From the NCBI GenBank assembly GCA_904063045.1, contig CAJFCJ010000016.1, forward strand, positions 496,001 through 560,000: a DNA stretch of 64,000 nt, read 5' to 3'. Below the pieces are notes generated by a model. The model did no database searches, was not told the DNA's origin, and worked only from the letters and a program-made list of their open reading frames with translations. The position numbers and the translations under genes were made by a program. The stretch's first letter is position 1. The number at the start of each line of letters is the position of its first letter. The stretch is from Dimorphilus gyrociliatus. Lineage: Eukaryota > Annelida > Polychaeta > Dinophilidae. Shown piece after piece: positions 37,352 through 49,668 of the stretch.

Positions 37352-38843
37352 TTACTTTGGAGTGGTGGTTGCTTCATCAGCGGCTTTGCTTTCATCATAG
37401 CTACCTTCATCGTCGCTTCCCTTTTCACGGCGCCCTGAACCGCCACGTCCTCCACGATAACCTCTGCTGAACCTGCCACGACCGCGTCCTCTTCCACCGC
37501 GGAATGCACGGTATCCTCTAAATCCACGGTATCCATAAAACTCGTTGCGATAGTAGTTTCCACGATAATATCCACGACCTCTGCCTCGAGCTACTACTTG
37601 TCCACCGTCCCCGTCTCCGCGTCCTCTTCCTCGGTATCCACTACCCATACTGCGGCCCCGGAATCCGCCACCGCCAAAGGGGCGACGACGCCAAAAGGGA
37701 CGACGAGGTGGACCAGTTGATTTTTCTTCTCCTTCCTCTTCATTTCCCTCACTGCGTTCTTCCTTATCTCCTCCTGACTATTGTCCGGAATAGAAAAAGT
37801 ATAAATTACAGAGCTCGATGAGATATTTATAAACACTTTAGCTTCTTTCGAAAGAGAATTTTTTCGTGATATGAATTTCATCTAACTTTCTATCTAATAC
37901 CGCGCACGAAACTGTATTAAATAAAAACCAAATACCTGACGACCGCGTCCACGACCTCTTGGATAAAAACGTCTAAAGCGTCTTCTGTCGGCAGCGTACT
38001 TGCTTCCCTGAACAGCTTGTCCATCAGGTCCAGTGACACGGACTGCCTCGTTACCTGATTAATAAAAAAGTAAACAATAAATTTTAATCTCTATCTGATA
38101 AGTTGAAAATTAGATATGCTTTTTTAAAAACTTTGAACACTAACAATCCAATTTCTTTTAAAATATTTGAAAAAAAAATTGAAATTCTTTTATAACAGGT
38201 GCAGAAAAACTGCATGATATTGACTCCTTATATAGGTTTTTAAAAAATCTTACAAGTTTCAATGCTTAAATTATTTAAAATCAACAAAGATGTGGCAAGG
38301 AAAAATTTTAAAAGCATTTTGTAGAAAAAAACAATCTTACAAATTGTTTAAGATGTTTTTGAAACATTTGAGTTGTATCAAGCGTTTGAAAAAACATCGA
38401 ATTACCTTTTTCACCTGCAACTACGTCGAATTCGACGGTCTCTCCGTCACCCACGCTTCTCAAATATTTGCGAGGGTTGTTCTTAATAATGGCTGTTTGA
38501 TGCACGAAGACGTCTTCTTTGGTGTCGTCACTGGAAGTAAAGAAAACAATTGCATTATATTATGCAATTAGTGCAGAAATTATCGTCTTACCGATTAATG
38601 AAGCCATATCCACTTTTTACGTTAAACCACTTTACAGTTCCTTTCACCTTGGTCGCTGAAAATCATAACGGTTAATTCAAAATATTTTTTCGTAAACACG
38701 TGCAACGGTCGTCGCCATGTTGGAACCGCTACTCGCTATTATTTATATTCTTAAAAAACACCTATAAAAGTATGAAACCTACCCAAAACTTTCTTCTCTG
38801 CTGCTTCTCCTTTTTCTTCTGCTGATTTGTCCGTGTCGGACAT
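37352..38843 (-). CDS. YBX: Y-box cold-shock-domain RNA-binding protein
   Basis: Five exons, 38843..38783, 38655..38592, 38530..38406, 38054..37936 and 37777..37352, encode 264 aa. After an acidic/Ala-rich N-terminus comes one cold-shock domain (about residues 21-95) with RNP1 KSGYGFI, RNP2 DVFVHQ, and the Y-box-specific [14 protein letters not shown] insertion. The C-terminal half is an RGG/RG-rich low-complexity tail with [11 protein letters not shown] and acidic patches, ending ATTTPK. Y-box proteins package and regulate mRNAs and bind CTGATTGG promoter elements. The last acceptor is taken at TAG before TCAGGAGG; using the CAG three bases on would break the frame. The tail is the least AT-rich coding stretch here. 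Confidence 0.92.
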
Positions 38844-38927
38844 GGCTCCAAGATGTTACTAGATGGAAAAATTCGAAAATCGACACGATACGATCTAATT
38901 TACCGCTCCTTTGTTCTTGCTCTTACT

Positions 38928-38967
38928 GAACATGGCGGCGGCCCTAGGGTTATCGCTGATTGGTTAT
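38928..38967 (+). promoter_or_regulatory. TISU/YY1 element and Y-box in the Y-box gene promoter
   Basis: GAACATGGCGGC at 38928-38939 matches the TISU/YY1 consensus SAASATGGCGGC exactly. CTGATTGGTTAT at 38956-38967 matches the Y-box (inverted CCAAT) consensus. A further ATTGG lies near 39020. All lie within about 180 bp upstream of the Y-box protein start on the opposite strand. Confidence 0.55.
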
Positions 38968-39162
38968 TTCATTTTGTTAACTTATTGCTGATTTGTTGAT
39001 TCCTGCCACGTTTTCATCTATTGGATGAACTATTTTTATTTGACGTGTATTATGAATATTTATAAATTTTGTATTTTATTCATATCTTAGGAGTTATGTG
39101 TCTAAGTTTAAGTAATAAACCGGTACAACAAAAATAATGATCACAAACGTGCATACAGTAAA

Positions 39163-42003
39163 TTAATCAGACTTCAAAGTGTCAATGTAGTCCTTTAGCT
39201 CTTGAATACACCTTTGTCCAATTTCTTTAAGATTTTCGCGAAGAGAATTTTGCAACTTTTCTTCCAATGATGAATCTTTACTGCAAAACAAACACGGGAA
39301 TTAATTAAAGCGACATGGTGTTTGTTACATCTAAAACGTTCTGGGAATAATATTTGCTAATCTATCGCATTTATCTTCAAATGAACGACGATAGACAAAC
39401 AGTTGACTATGTTTAGACTTAAAGGATATGAGTATACTTTATACTGTGATATCTTATATTAGTAATTTATTCTCATTTTTACCTGATAAGCATTTTCACA
39501 ACAGCAGCGAAGGTTTCACAGTCTTGTCTGTATGATTGTTCAATTTCCTCTTTTTTATTCTTTAAAAGCGATAATTTTTCTGGGGGTAAACCAAATATTT
39601 CTGCTACTTCATTATTCAAAACGGCATGCTATTTGAATAAATATTAAATTACTAAATGTTAAATAACATTATTTATAGCCTTACATCTCCATGAACACTC
39701 TTATCCTGTTTCGAAATCGACCTGTATTTTGAATTATTTCAAAAATTAGATTTACAACTGCAGAAAAATATTAATGATTAAATTATACTAACATAAAATT
39801 TCCATTTTTGTTGAGTAGTGTCTTGTGATTCTCAGGAATATTCGCATTGTCGGCACTAGCATATTCTCCTTCTTCAGCATCATCAGTTGTCTGTTTTTTT
39901 TGCTTTCCTATATGATAAATAAAAAAATAAATACAAGGGTATCATTACAAAGCAGATAATTGATATTATACCTTTACGTAGTATCTCATTTTTATCTCTG
40001 CTCGAATGCCTATCGTAGTCCGAGCTAGGACTTCTATGATGCTTCCTATGAAAGAAACAAAAATATAAATAAATTTTTTTAGATAAAAATAAACAGATAT
40101 CGATAGTATAGTTTATACTATACTATTTTTTGTTATTCACTTATCAATATTTGAAATATTTCATTTGTAAATAATGTGTGAACGAATGCTGGTTGTAAAA
40201 TAGACATAAATAATCTTGCAAGTTATCAAATGATCTAAAAATATTATGTTTATATATAGGATTAACTATGTAGGATGTAGTAACAGCGTGTTTACGTAAC
40301 AGCTTTATCGATGGGATATTAGTGTAGTAAATATGTCTTTTTTACAAACAGAAGTCACCAGCTTGTTTTAAAAATTATATTGTAATATGTTTTACCGAGA
40401 AGCGATTTTATATTGAATTTAACCTATTCTGATTAAATTACTTAATTACTAATCTCTACTAACAATAAATGAGAAAGTAATTAATACTAAGACTAAGCGT
40501 TAAGTGAGTCTAATAAAACAACTAACAAACGTTAATATGAAAGATCAGGTAGTAAAATAAAAATTTACTTGTGCTTTTTCTTTTTTCTTTCTACAGGCGA
40601 CCTCGAACGTGATCTCATAGATTCAGAACTACTGCTCTTACGTCTTGGAGTTAAACTCCTACTGTATGTTCTAGATCTTGATCGTGACCTGGATCTGGAC
40701 CTAGATCTGGAGCGAGATCTTGACCGAGATCTTGATCTAGATCTGGATGAAGAATAATGATATCGACTGCTTTTGGTGTCCTTCGAATAGGTAGCCGAAT
40801 AATCATAATTGTTGTGACTACCAGATGAAGTTCTACCACGTTTGAAATTGCCTCTACCTCTACGGTAGAACATGCCTCTTCTTGGGCCGTTCATTTCAGA
40901 ATTGAATAAATCACGTGGACTAGGACCCAAACCTTTTTCATAAAGCTCTTGAGCCTTTTCCCTGGCTTTTTTCATATCACGAAAATAAGTGATTTTAACG
41001 AAACATCCAAGAATATCTGTAGAATCGAATCTACAAAAAAACAAAAAATTTTTTAATATTGTAGTTTTTTTTATCATAAAGTCAGGTGAGGGAAAAATGC
41101 CTGCTCTGTTAAAATTAAAACACGATATTCGATTTTTAAAACTATGAAATTTCCGAAACAAGAAAAAGCAAACAATAATAACAACAATCCTTAATAGCCA
41201 CATTTCCTCTTAAAAATAGAATTTATTTATTTTAAACGATGTGGAAAAAAATTAGGAACATATGTTGCTATCGTTTTTAAAGAGAACAGGTCGAAAAAAC
41301 TTTATGACAGAAAATGTTCTTTAAAAAGAATAAAAGAAGCATATCTGCCTATTTCCTTCTTTTTCTTTTAAATTATAAAAAATAAAAGAATAATAAGAAT
41401 ATTTACTTTTCGATAACTGACTTAGCGATGCTTTTACTATCGAATCTTAAAGCCAAATACAGAAAATTTTTGTCTTCTGAATCTCGCATGAATTCTACTG
41501 TTGGTAGACATCCTGTTTTTTCTTCGAAGAATTTTCTGAAAAATTAACATTCTAGTATAAAACGTGAGTTCAAGTCAAAAATTCTAAAGCAAATACGCTT
41601 CAATTTGTCTCTTTCAACCATAACAAAAATTTTTATTTTTACTGAATTTTTTTTAAAGCCGGACCATTTGTACCTTCTGTTGTAAAAGAATAATTTAAAG
41701 AGAAACGGATACAAGAGAATATTTTATCCCCATCCATCGTATTTTTCTGAAATAGTAACGCGTAGAACCGTTTAATTAATAATTGAATAAGAATTTCTTC
41801 AGAAATGGTTGACCAACGCCCTCAGCTTAAATTTATTCCAGAGCTGATATTTAAGTTATTTGACATAATCGGCTCCTGAAAAACGACGTGTAATTGCCTA
41901 ATATGTTTATAAAATACCTGATATCGTCAGTTGAAACGGATGTTGTGAAACCCCGTAGAAATACGGCATGTTTTGAACACGGAACGACCAGCTGAGAAGC
42001 CAT
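39163..42003 (-). CDS. RRM-like, RS-domain protein with periphilin-like C-terminus
   Basis: Eight exons, 42003..41918, 41535..41407, 41030..40569, 40045..39972, 39907..39793, 39721..39685, 39628..39483 and 39280..39163, encode 388 aa. The N-terminus resembles a divergent RRM (HAVFLRGFTTSVSTDDIRKF, later FLYLALRF). A basic RG stretch leads into a long pure Arg-Ser repeat (about 12 RS pairs near residues 165-190), typical of splicing-speckle proteins. The C-terminal helices (EEIEQSYRQDCETFAAVVKM and ENLKEIGQRCIQELKDYI) resemble, from memory, the periphilin/Lge1 C-terminal domain. Role is probably nuclear RNA processing or chromatin-linked silencing. No symbol is assigned because the combination is unfamiliar. 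Confidence 0.8.
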
Positions 42004-45000
42004 TTTGAAACGGAAATGGAACCTTCGTGCTGCAGATGGCGCTATTTTGTATTAACTTTTAAATTAATTGATCTCATATTTCATGTATATTTAATATAAG
42101 ACTTTATCAATAATGGAAAATTCCGCTTTAGTAGTTGATCACGACAAAGCGTCACATTTGCTATTTTATTGCCAGCCAATCTGACTTGAAGTAATATTCA
42201 GAGCAATAGCCGTATAGATAATTAATTGAACAGAGAATAATCTGAAAGTTAATCATATAAAATATCATTTTTTTTCTTTCCTTCATGATATAATATTAAA
42301 ATGTTACAATTGTCAAATGACGTTTAATAAGAATTTTTCTAATTTCCTTTTTTTTTAAAATATGAAGAAGAAACTATAAAAGATGCTATAAAGTCATGCA
42401 TTAAAAAGTTCAAAATAATCCAAACTCTCTATTTCTTTTTATTAAAAAGAGAAACTTTCCTATTTAAAGTTTTATTCTAAATTGAAGAAACGAAAGTAAA
42501 AGAAGTTGTTTTTTTTCCCGTCTGCTTTTCTATTAGAAGCTGAGAACACAAAACTGTATTTACTATGAAAAACATTGTATAATTAATTGAAAAAATACTG
42601 TATTAAAATGAATATTGAACATAGAAATTGTTGTTATTTCGGAATATTTATTTATTAATTTATTAAAAATTATCATATAGACATAATAAAATAAGAAAGA
42701 TTTTATGTTTCTGGGTCAATATTCCGTTTATGTAAAAAGTATAAAGTTTTCAGTGAACTAACAAGTTATATAGTCAAGTAGGTTTGGTTGAAAGTCATAG
42801 TTTTTTCTCATGGTTATTTTCTAGTACTAGATAATATTAGGTTGAGGTGGTTTATTGACCTAGGTACCCAGTGAGTAAAATGTCCTACTTTCCTAAAACT
42901 ATCTGGCCTTGTTATAGTATTCAGACTGTTTTTTTTTTTTTACAAATTCAACCTAAAAAACAAGATCAAAGTCGAATTAAGAAACTAATTACATAAAGAC
43001 GAGTTTATTTTGTAATTTTATTTAGATATGAAAGATGCTTTCATTTGTTTTATTTATATTCTTATAATTTTATAGAATCTTTTCAAATTGCTAAAATATT
43101 GTTTAAGCAGACTTAGGTTTATTATAACTAAAACAAAAAGAGTGGGAAAGTTTATTTCATTTTTTTTTTTTTGGAGTTCATTAAAATAATAATATTATTT
43201 ATAGGATATAAGATAAACTCGCCTACGAATGGGTGGGTTGTATGAATCTATAATACTAGTGAACTCGCTCGTGACATTGGATTTTTTCTGGATTAGTTAA
43301 CGAAGTGTTCTAAATTGTGCAAGGTTATTATTGTCCTATAAGATAATTAATATTTATACAATATTAATTTAAGAGCATTTTAATAAAGTGGAGAAGTCGA
43401 AAGAGAATAGTTCTATTTTTTCGTAATATATTAAAGCTTGAATTTTATGAATAGTTACAAAGAAATATAAATTACTGATAAGACAAACTAAAAATTCATA
43501 TACAATGTCTAAATGCATAGTATAAACAGAATATATGAATTATTTCACGGGAATTTAGGATAATTTTGGCCAATGCTTAACGTCTTTCAGTTAAGTTTAT
43601 TAACCTCCTATCTTTTTTTTAAACTCACTTCCTGGGAATAATGTTTAAATATATGAATAGATTATTTTTAGGATTTATTACCAAGAACCCATACGTATGA
43701 GTTTCTTTTGGTCTTCTACGTATTTTTTAGGTTAGCCCTATTTCTCGTTGGTCCAATATCTTAATTTATTAGGATAGTAGAACAGAGTTTGAAATACTAA
43801 ACAGAAAGAGTATATTAGGTTAGTATGTTCAACGTTTTCATTTGAGATCAGTCGCTTTCTCTTTATTATATAGGCTTATACTCTCTATGTATTTCAAAGA
43901 AATCCTTTACAAGGGCTTGCAGCTTACAAGGGAAAAAATATAAAACTTATAATTTTTCGTCAGTATAAAGAGATAGAAAATGGGTTGAAAATAGAGAAGT
44001 TTCGATTCAGTCTTTAGTAGCTATCGGTTAGGAGTTGTTTGAGAAGTTTGTTTCTAATTATTGTCTTTGAACTAGGACATTTCCTGTTTTTTATTAACGG
44101 GTATCAACTTTGTACCCAATATATTAGTATAAACTAGAAAACAGAAATATTCCTGTTTTTAGACTATGTAAATAACATTAGCAGTCTAGGAGTAAGGATA
44201 GTGATTTCGAATGACCTTGAGAGGGACTTGCTATGCCAACCATTTCCGACTAACTTGCCGCAAGGAGGTTAATTTATGCAAAGTAAGGCCATCTGCACTG
44301 GATAAGGACTCAGGGGTGTCGACTTATTATTTAATATAGAAGGTCGGAGAATTTAGTCTAATCCCTTGGTCCAACCTCCTCTTTTTCAGGCCGACACTCC
44401 CCCCTCTAAAACAAAATACTATGTGACCTTTGGATTATGAGACGACTCTCGTTAGACTTAATCTGTTATTTTTGTTTCGTTTAAATGTCTATATATATAT
44501 ATATATACAGTATATATAATATGCACATGTTCAAAATTCAAGAAAACACTTTACTTCCTGAAAAAATGAAGATAAAAATAGGGCTACAATAATTAAATAT
44601 GATTTTTCATCAAGGTTATACTATTTAAAACAATTTTAATAGTAGAAAATTAGTCTCATATCATTCTAATTAGTTTTAATAAATCCTAAAGTACTTTGAA
44701 ATGGTAATATAAAGGCAAAATATTGTTGGAAAATGGTTTTGTTAATAAACTCAAGAATTATGGATAAAATTTCTCTTTTTCATAATTAAAAATTTCTTTT
44801 TTAACAAGATTTCTGATATAGATTGCTTTGTATTTGATTAAAAAAAGGATAATGGCAAAACGTATTTCTTGGTAATTATGAAAAATGCATTGACTTATAG
44901 ATATAGGCTTATGTAACAAAATAAAGAATATAATACAGTAAACAGTTCATATGAATACATTCATGCAATTAGGAGGAATATCTCATAATTCTAGAGAAAT

Positions 45001-45021
45001 AGCCAAAAAGGAAAACATATA
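42004..45021. other. Gene-poor AT-rich region
   Basis: About 3 kb with no credible coding frame. It carries an AGATGGCG motif at 42034-42041 just upstream of the RS-protein start, a TA run near 44490-44508 and a locally less AT-rich, possibly structured segment at 44190-44440. Confidence 0.6.
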
Positions 45022-45092
45022 TGCATTGGCCGGGAGTTGAACCCGGGTCTAGTGCTTGGAAGGCACCAATGCTACCGCTACACCACCAATGC
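45022..45092 (-). tRNA. tRNA-Gly: tRNA-Gly (TCC), copy 1
   Basis: A 71-nt cloverleaf: acceptor stem GCATTGG/CCAATGC with discriminator A, anticodon loop CTTCCAA (anticodon TCC) and T arm CCGGGTTCAACTCCCGG. A T run follows on the minus strand. The sequence is identical to the three copies at 45655, 46245 and 46713. Confidence 0.95.
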
Positions 45093-45654
45093 TTATGCAT
45101 TGAAATCGAACTTGAATTCTCTCTCGTTTTCCATCATAAGTGCATATTCAAGTTAAAGTTATCTCTATAGAATTTTATAGATAAATAATTATAACATATT
45201 ATGTTCATAATACTTTAATGTAAACTCATGCGATACAGCCTTTATCAACTAACTTACTTGAACGTTACGATTATCACCAAATTATTCCTCATAAACATTA
45301 AAAATGAATATAGTACATTGCGCAATAAGAATAAATAATAAAATATTTGTTACTATTATTGTAGAGGCATTTAATGCCTTTAAGTGTTATTTCTCTATTT
45401 TTCTTTGAAAAACTTTTCTTTCGGAAGTGAGAATAATGCTGATGACAAACTGTCGGAACTGCGACTGTATGGTATGGTTCATATGTTACTTAAGTGGAAG
45501 TTGATTGTATTCTCAATATTATTTATTCATATTTATTACTACATCTCTGTTCTATGTAAAAGAATAAAGTGAATAATTAATTGCATAGTTATGGAGTAAA
45601 CTGGGACTGGTGATGGGAATAAAATATAGCTAAATAAGCAAGATTTTTATCCAC
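45093..45654. other. Spacer between tRNA-Gly copies 1 and 2
   Basis: AT-rich sequence with no gene recognised. Confidence 0.5.
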
Positions 45655-45725
45655 GCATTGGTGGTGTAGCGGTAGCATTGGTGCCTTCCAAGCACTAGAC
45701 CCGGGTTCAACTCCCGGCCAATGCA
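45655..45725 (+). tRNA. tRNA-Gly: tRNA-Gly (TCC), copy 2
   Basis: Identical in sequence to the copy at 45022-45092 but on the plus strand. It is followed by a T-rich run (GGAATTTTTTT) that fits Pol III termination. Confidence 0.95.
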
Positions 45726-46244
45726 GGAATTTTTTTAATTAAATCTAACTAAAATTCTGTTTTTCTTTTCATAAAGATATTTTTTTGTACATATACGTGT
45801 CAAGTTTTGAATTGTGAAGGGGAAGACAATAGGGAACTATTATTTTACGCAACGCCATCTATGTTACAAATACTTAAGATTGAAATTGAAAAAGAAAGAA
45901 AAAACACCAATTAATAGTTCTGATATACTTAGACTAAGTGCATGCAATACTTTATAAAAAGGACAGAGAACTCCCAGCACTATCGAATTAATAGAAAAGG
46001 TGCATCGTTATCCTCAAGGTGAACAGGTGATTGTATTCTCAAAATTTCTTTGGGCTAGTTTATTGTTTCAAAAATTATGAACTCTACCACAATTAACCTT
46101 TTACCCTTTGTATTTTGAGGTATTAGAATAAAGAAATACCGAAATAGCGCTATAATTAAATATACTATAGTAATAATAATTAGTTATTTGGTACTGATGA
46201 GAGTTAGCAGAGGGAATTATTTATTGTTAAAATTGTCATCAACA
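45726..46244. other. Spacer between tRNA-Gly copies 2 and 3
   Basis: AT-rich sequence. It includes a CGCCATCT motif at 45853-45860. No gene is recognised. Confidence 0.5.
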
Positions 46245-46315
46245 GCATTGGTGGTGTAGCGGTAGCATTGGTGCCTTCCAAGCACTAGACCCGGGTTCAA
46301 CTCCCGGCCAATGCA
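46245..46315 (+). tRNA. tRNA-Gly: tRNA-Gly (TCC), copy 3
   Basis: Identical to the other three copies, plus strand, followed by ATTTTTCTTTTT as a likely Pol III terminator. Confidence 0.95.
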
Positions 46316-46712
46316 TGTAAATTTTTCTTTTTGCTTATGATACAAAAAAGGACGTCAGCTGTGCTACTCTGCAATAAATAAGATAAGAGGAGAATCGGTG
46401 TAATACTTCTTTTCTCCTTTTGGTTGCATAATCCATTAAAAAAAAATATTGAATGATTGACCATGTTTACTCTGATGGAAATTGACATGATTAGATATCG
46501 CAATCTTTAGAAGTAAACATTGCGTTCTATTACAGTTGAAACACTGTTAAAAAAGTTAGAGCTGTTAAAATTTTGCAGTATAAATGATATAATATCAAAG
46601 AAAAGTATTAAAACCATCACTCTGTATTACGAAATATCAACTTTTGGGAGGTGAATGATGCTTGGTAAACAGAAAGGATTTGTGTTTGAAAATAAAATGA
46701 AAAAAATATGCC
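46316..46712. other. Spacer between tRNA-Gly copies 3 and 4
   Basis: AT-rich sequence; nothing recognised. Confidence 0.5.
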
Positions 46713-46783
46713 TGCATTGGCCGGGAGTTGAACCCGGGTCTAGTGCTTGGAAGGCACCAATGCTACCGCTACACCACCAATGC
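46713..46783 (-). tRNA. tRNA-Gly: tRNA-Gly (TCC), copy 4
   Basis: Identical to the other three copies, minus strand. A T-rich stretch (TATTTTTTTC) follows on the minus strand. Confidence 0.95.
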
Positions 46784-47213
46784 GTGGACTATTGACGGTG
46801 TTCAAATTATTCAGATGAACTGAAGAAAAGACCTATACTGTCCTCTTTTAAATGTTCTCATAATAGTTCTGGAATTATTCTCAAATATATTAGATTTATC
46901 CATTCTCTTCATTGTTTGAATATTGGACACTAACTATATAGATTATCTAATGATGCTTTGTTGTTTTACTCTTTTTATGTTTATCTTGGGCAACACTTTT
47001 CATAATCACAAACTACTGTTTGATTACTTTACAAAATCCTACTAACAAAATATATACAATATATAACACATCTTTTAAGTCTTGTTTTTTTAATAATGAA
47101 CTGATCAGAAGAGAAAATAAAGTCTGTAGATGGCACCACATACTTTTTTCATAATCATAAAGTTCTTTGTTGTATTAAAATGAAAAGAATGAATAATGTG
47201 ATTAATGAGTTAA
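46784..47213. other. Gap between tRNA-Gly copy 4 and the C1q-like gene
   Basis: AT-rich sequence with no gene recognised; the right end is probably the 3' UTR of the C1q-like gene. Confidence 0.5.
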
Positions 47214-48494
47214 TTATGAAGAAACATAAAAGATGGAGAAACTTGTTAGATAATAAGAATCATCAAAACAAGCACTGTTTGGTGAGGAAAACGAAAGAAC
47301 GTCTCCATCTTTAAGCTCAAGGAGCATATTCATTGTATTCGTATTTTCGTCTCCAGGTCCAGTATTATGGTTAAGAAGCTCGCCTTTAAGTTCATTGTTT
47401 ACAAGAACCTCCATTTCCAATTTACATCTACGGTATTTGCCCCCAGTTACACTCAAAAAGTATAGACCACTTGTTTGGATTTCGTATTGGTTTTCTCTGG
47501 CATTCCAATAATTTCCCATGATAGCCAGAGTAGTATCAAACTCAATGGGATTCAATGCACCAAATCCTAACCAACCAGCTTTTCTAACAGCACTAAAAGA
47601 GGGTTTAGTATTTGAAGAATCCAGACGAAACATTAAAAAGCTTGTATGATATTTATCTACGTAGTTGCCTTTTAAACCACGAAGGGAGACTTCATCCTTC
47701 TCTTTTAGTTGGAAAATCCATGATCTTGTTGAAGACATGATATATTCTCCAGATTCATCATTATTTCTAACTATTTTACCAACTGACTGGAAAAGAGCTT
47801 GACCATTAATATAGATTTCTACTTCATTATTACTTGAATTGGTTGTTCCGAGTGTTATAGCAAAAAAGTACAATCCAGATTTTGCGATTCTCAATGCATT
47901 CTGACCATAACCTATTCCTTTTAAGATTCTAACATCGTTAAATATCATGTTATTGCCGTTTTTTTCAGTATATCCAGCATAAAAGATATTATCTGTATTA
48001 TATTTGAACGCAAGCCAAGATGTTGTTTTTGATATGGTATCACTAATAGTGGTAGATGATTTGAATGATCTTATGTTTTCCCTTCTCGACGAACTTCCAC
48101 TCTTATGTTCATACATGGAAATTCGGCTAGAAGTGACAACGTCATTGGCATTTGGTGGCTGGATTACATACTTATCGCCATAAAAAAAGTTGTGTCGAAA
48201 ATTAACCTCTCCGTCTTTAGGAGTAGCTGCATTAAGTGCTGAAAAGTAATAACCTGGTTCTGTAATATGAGCTGCATTATTGGTGTAAAAATTTTGCTTG
48301 TTTATTGCAACATCTGAAAATTGAACTGCTGCATTATTTGAGTAATGACGAAGATCAGAATCAAAAATGAAGAAGGCAGGATCTATAAAATACATACATA
48401 AGTACAAAAAAAGTTAATAAAGGTAAACTTATAGCTTACTTAGAAAAACGAAAGAGAGTTGAATACTCAAAATAAGAACGGCAAATAATTTCAT
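47214..48494 (-). CDS. Secreted triple C1q/TNF-like protein A
   Basis: Two exons, 48494..48440 (signal peptide MKLFAVLILSIQLSFVFL) and 48382..47214, encode 407 aa. The mature part contains three consecutive C1q/TNF-like beta-sandwich domains, at about residues 20-140, 145-270 and 275-405. Each shows the family rhythm of a start like PSFSAVRKAGW, a central GNYWNARENQYE-type turn and a strand like TSGLYFLSVTGG or EPGYYFSALNAA. No collagen repeat is present. C1q-domain proteins of lophotrochozoans are often secreted lectin-like recognition proteins; here that is inference. Paralogous to the genes at 56761 and 58292. Confidence 0.78.
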
Positions 48495-49635
48495 AATGTT
48501 TTAATATTTCTTAAAGAAACTTTACAGAAAGAAATATTGAAATAGAAAACAAGTTTTCCATCTTATATATGATGAAATCTCCTTTTTAACTAACAGCTGC
48601 TTTCTCTCAAAGAGAAGATTTTTTTTATGATATCATTTTGACCTTTTATACTTTTTAATGAACTGCTTGGTTAAATATACATAGAGTGATATAGCTTACT
48701 AATGCATTTTTATGGATATTTCATATCTATAAAAAAACTGTATATTTAATTTTGAGTATAAGCGAAAGTAAAGGAAATTGAACATTTGGCCATGAAAGGT
48801 TCAAAGGTTTCTTACCGAAAAATCGTAACTAGTACAGTACATAGATAGTGATTTGTATGAATACAGAGCATCCATACGGTTTTCTTTTCGAGACATGCAA
48901 TTTGGTTAAGCTGTAAGCTGTAACGTTGAATACATGTTTATAGTAAAGGATGGATGTAATACTCCTGGCTATAATAGGAATGGAGATAGATAAATGGATT
49001 ATCATTATCAGTCTGTCTATAGTATCGTTTTAGTAAAGAATCCTATTTGAAATCTCTAATTACTGAAGACATAAATTAAAGTTTACAGAAAAGAAATTCG
49101 ACAGAAGAGATTTATTATAGGAAAGCTTGTTTTTAATAAGGAAATATTTTGTATTATACTAATCAGGTATAGACATTGACATACAGTATATTAGAGTATT
49201 GTCAGGTAAAAATATCTACTATTTATATATATTAGTATATATATATATTTATATATACTAGTATATATAGTATACTGTATATATTAATATAAATTAATAC
49301 AATTGCAAAGAATTTGATCTATAAGAAAGAGTTAATCTCTTGGTTTCGTAGAAATATTAATTAGTGTTTCTTTGAATTTTTCTCTTATATAAAAGATTTA
49401 ATGCTATTTAAAAATATTCAAACAATGCTTTAATAAAAAAAATGAAAAAAATATCAAACATATAGATATGCTCAGGGAAACACGTCCACCTTCTTCTTTT
49501 TAACAATAGAGACTTTTTAATTAATGTATATGATCTAATAATATAAGTTTATGATAAAGGTGAAATTAATTATTATAAGGTGTTGTTTTGTTCTATTCAA
49601 TCGCATAAAAGGTTGAAGAAAAAGAGAAAGAAAAG

Positions 49636-49668
<33 letters not shown>

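Noticed and set aside
49220-49300. TA-rich palindromes containing TACTGTA/TACAGTA, seen at many places in the window
   Set aside because: A rough count is close to expectation for a 7-mer in DNA this AT-rich, so I do not treat it as a functional motif.
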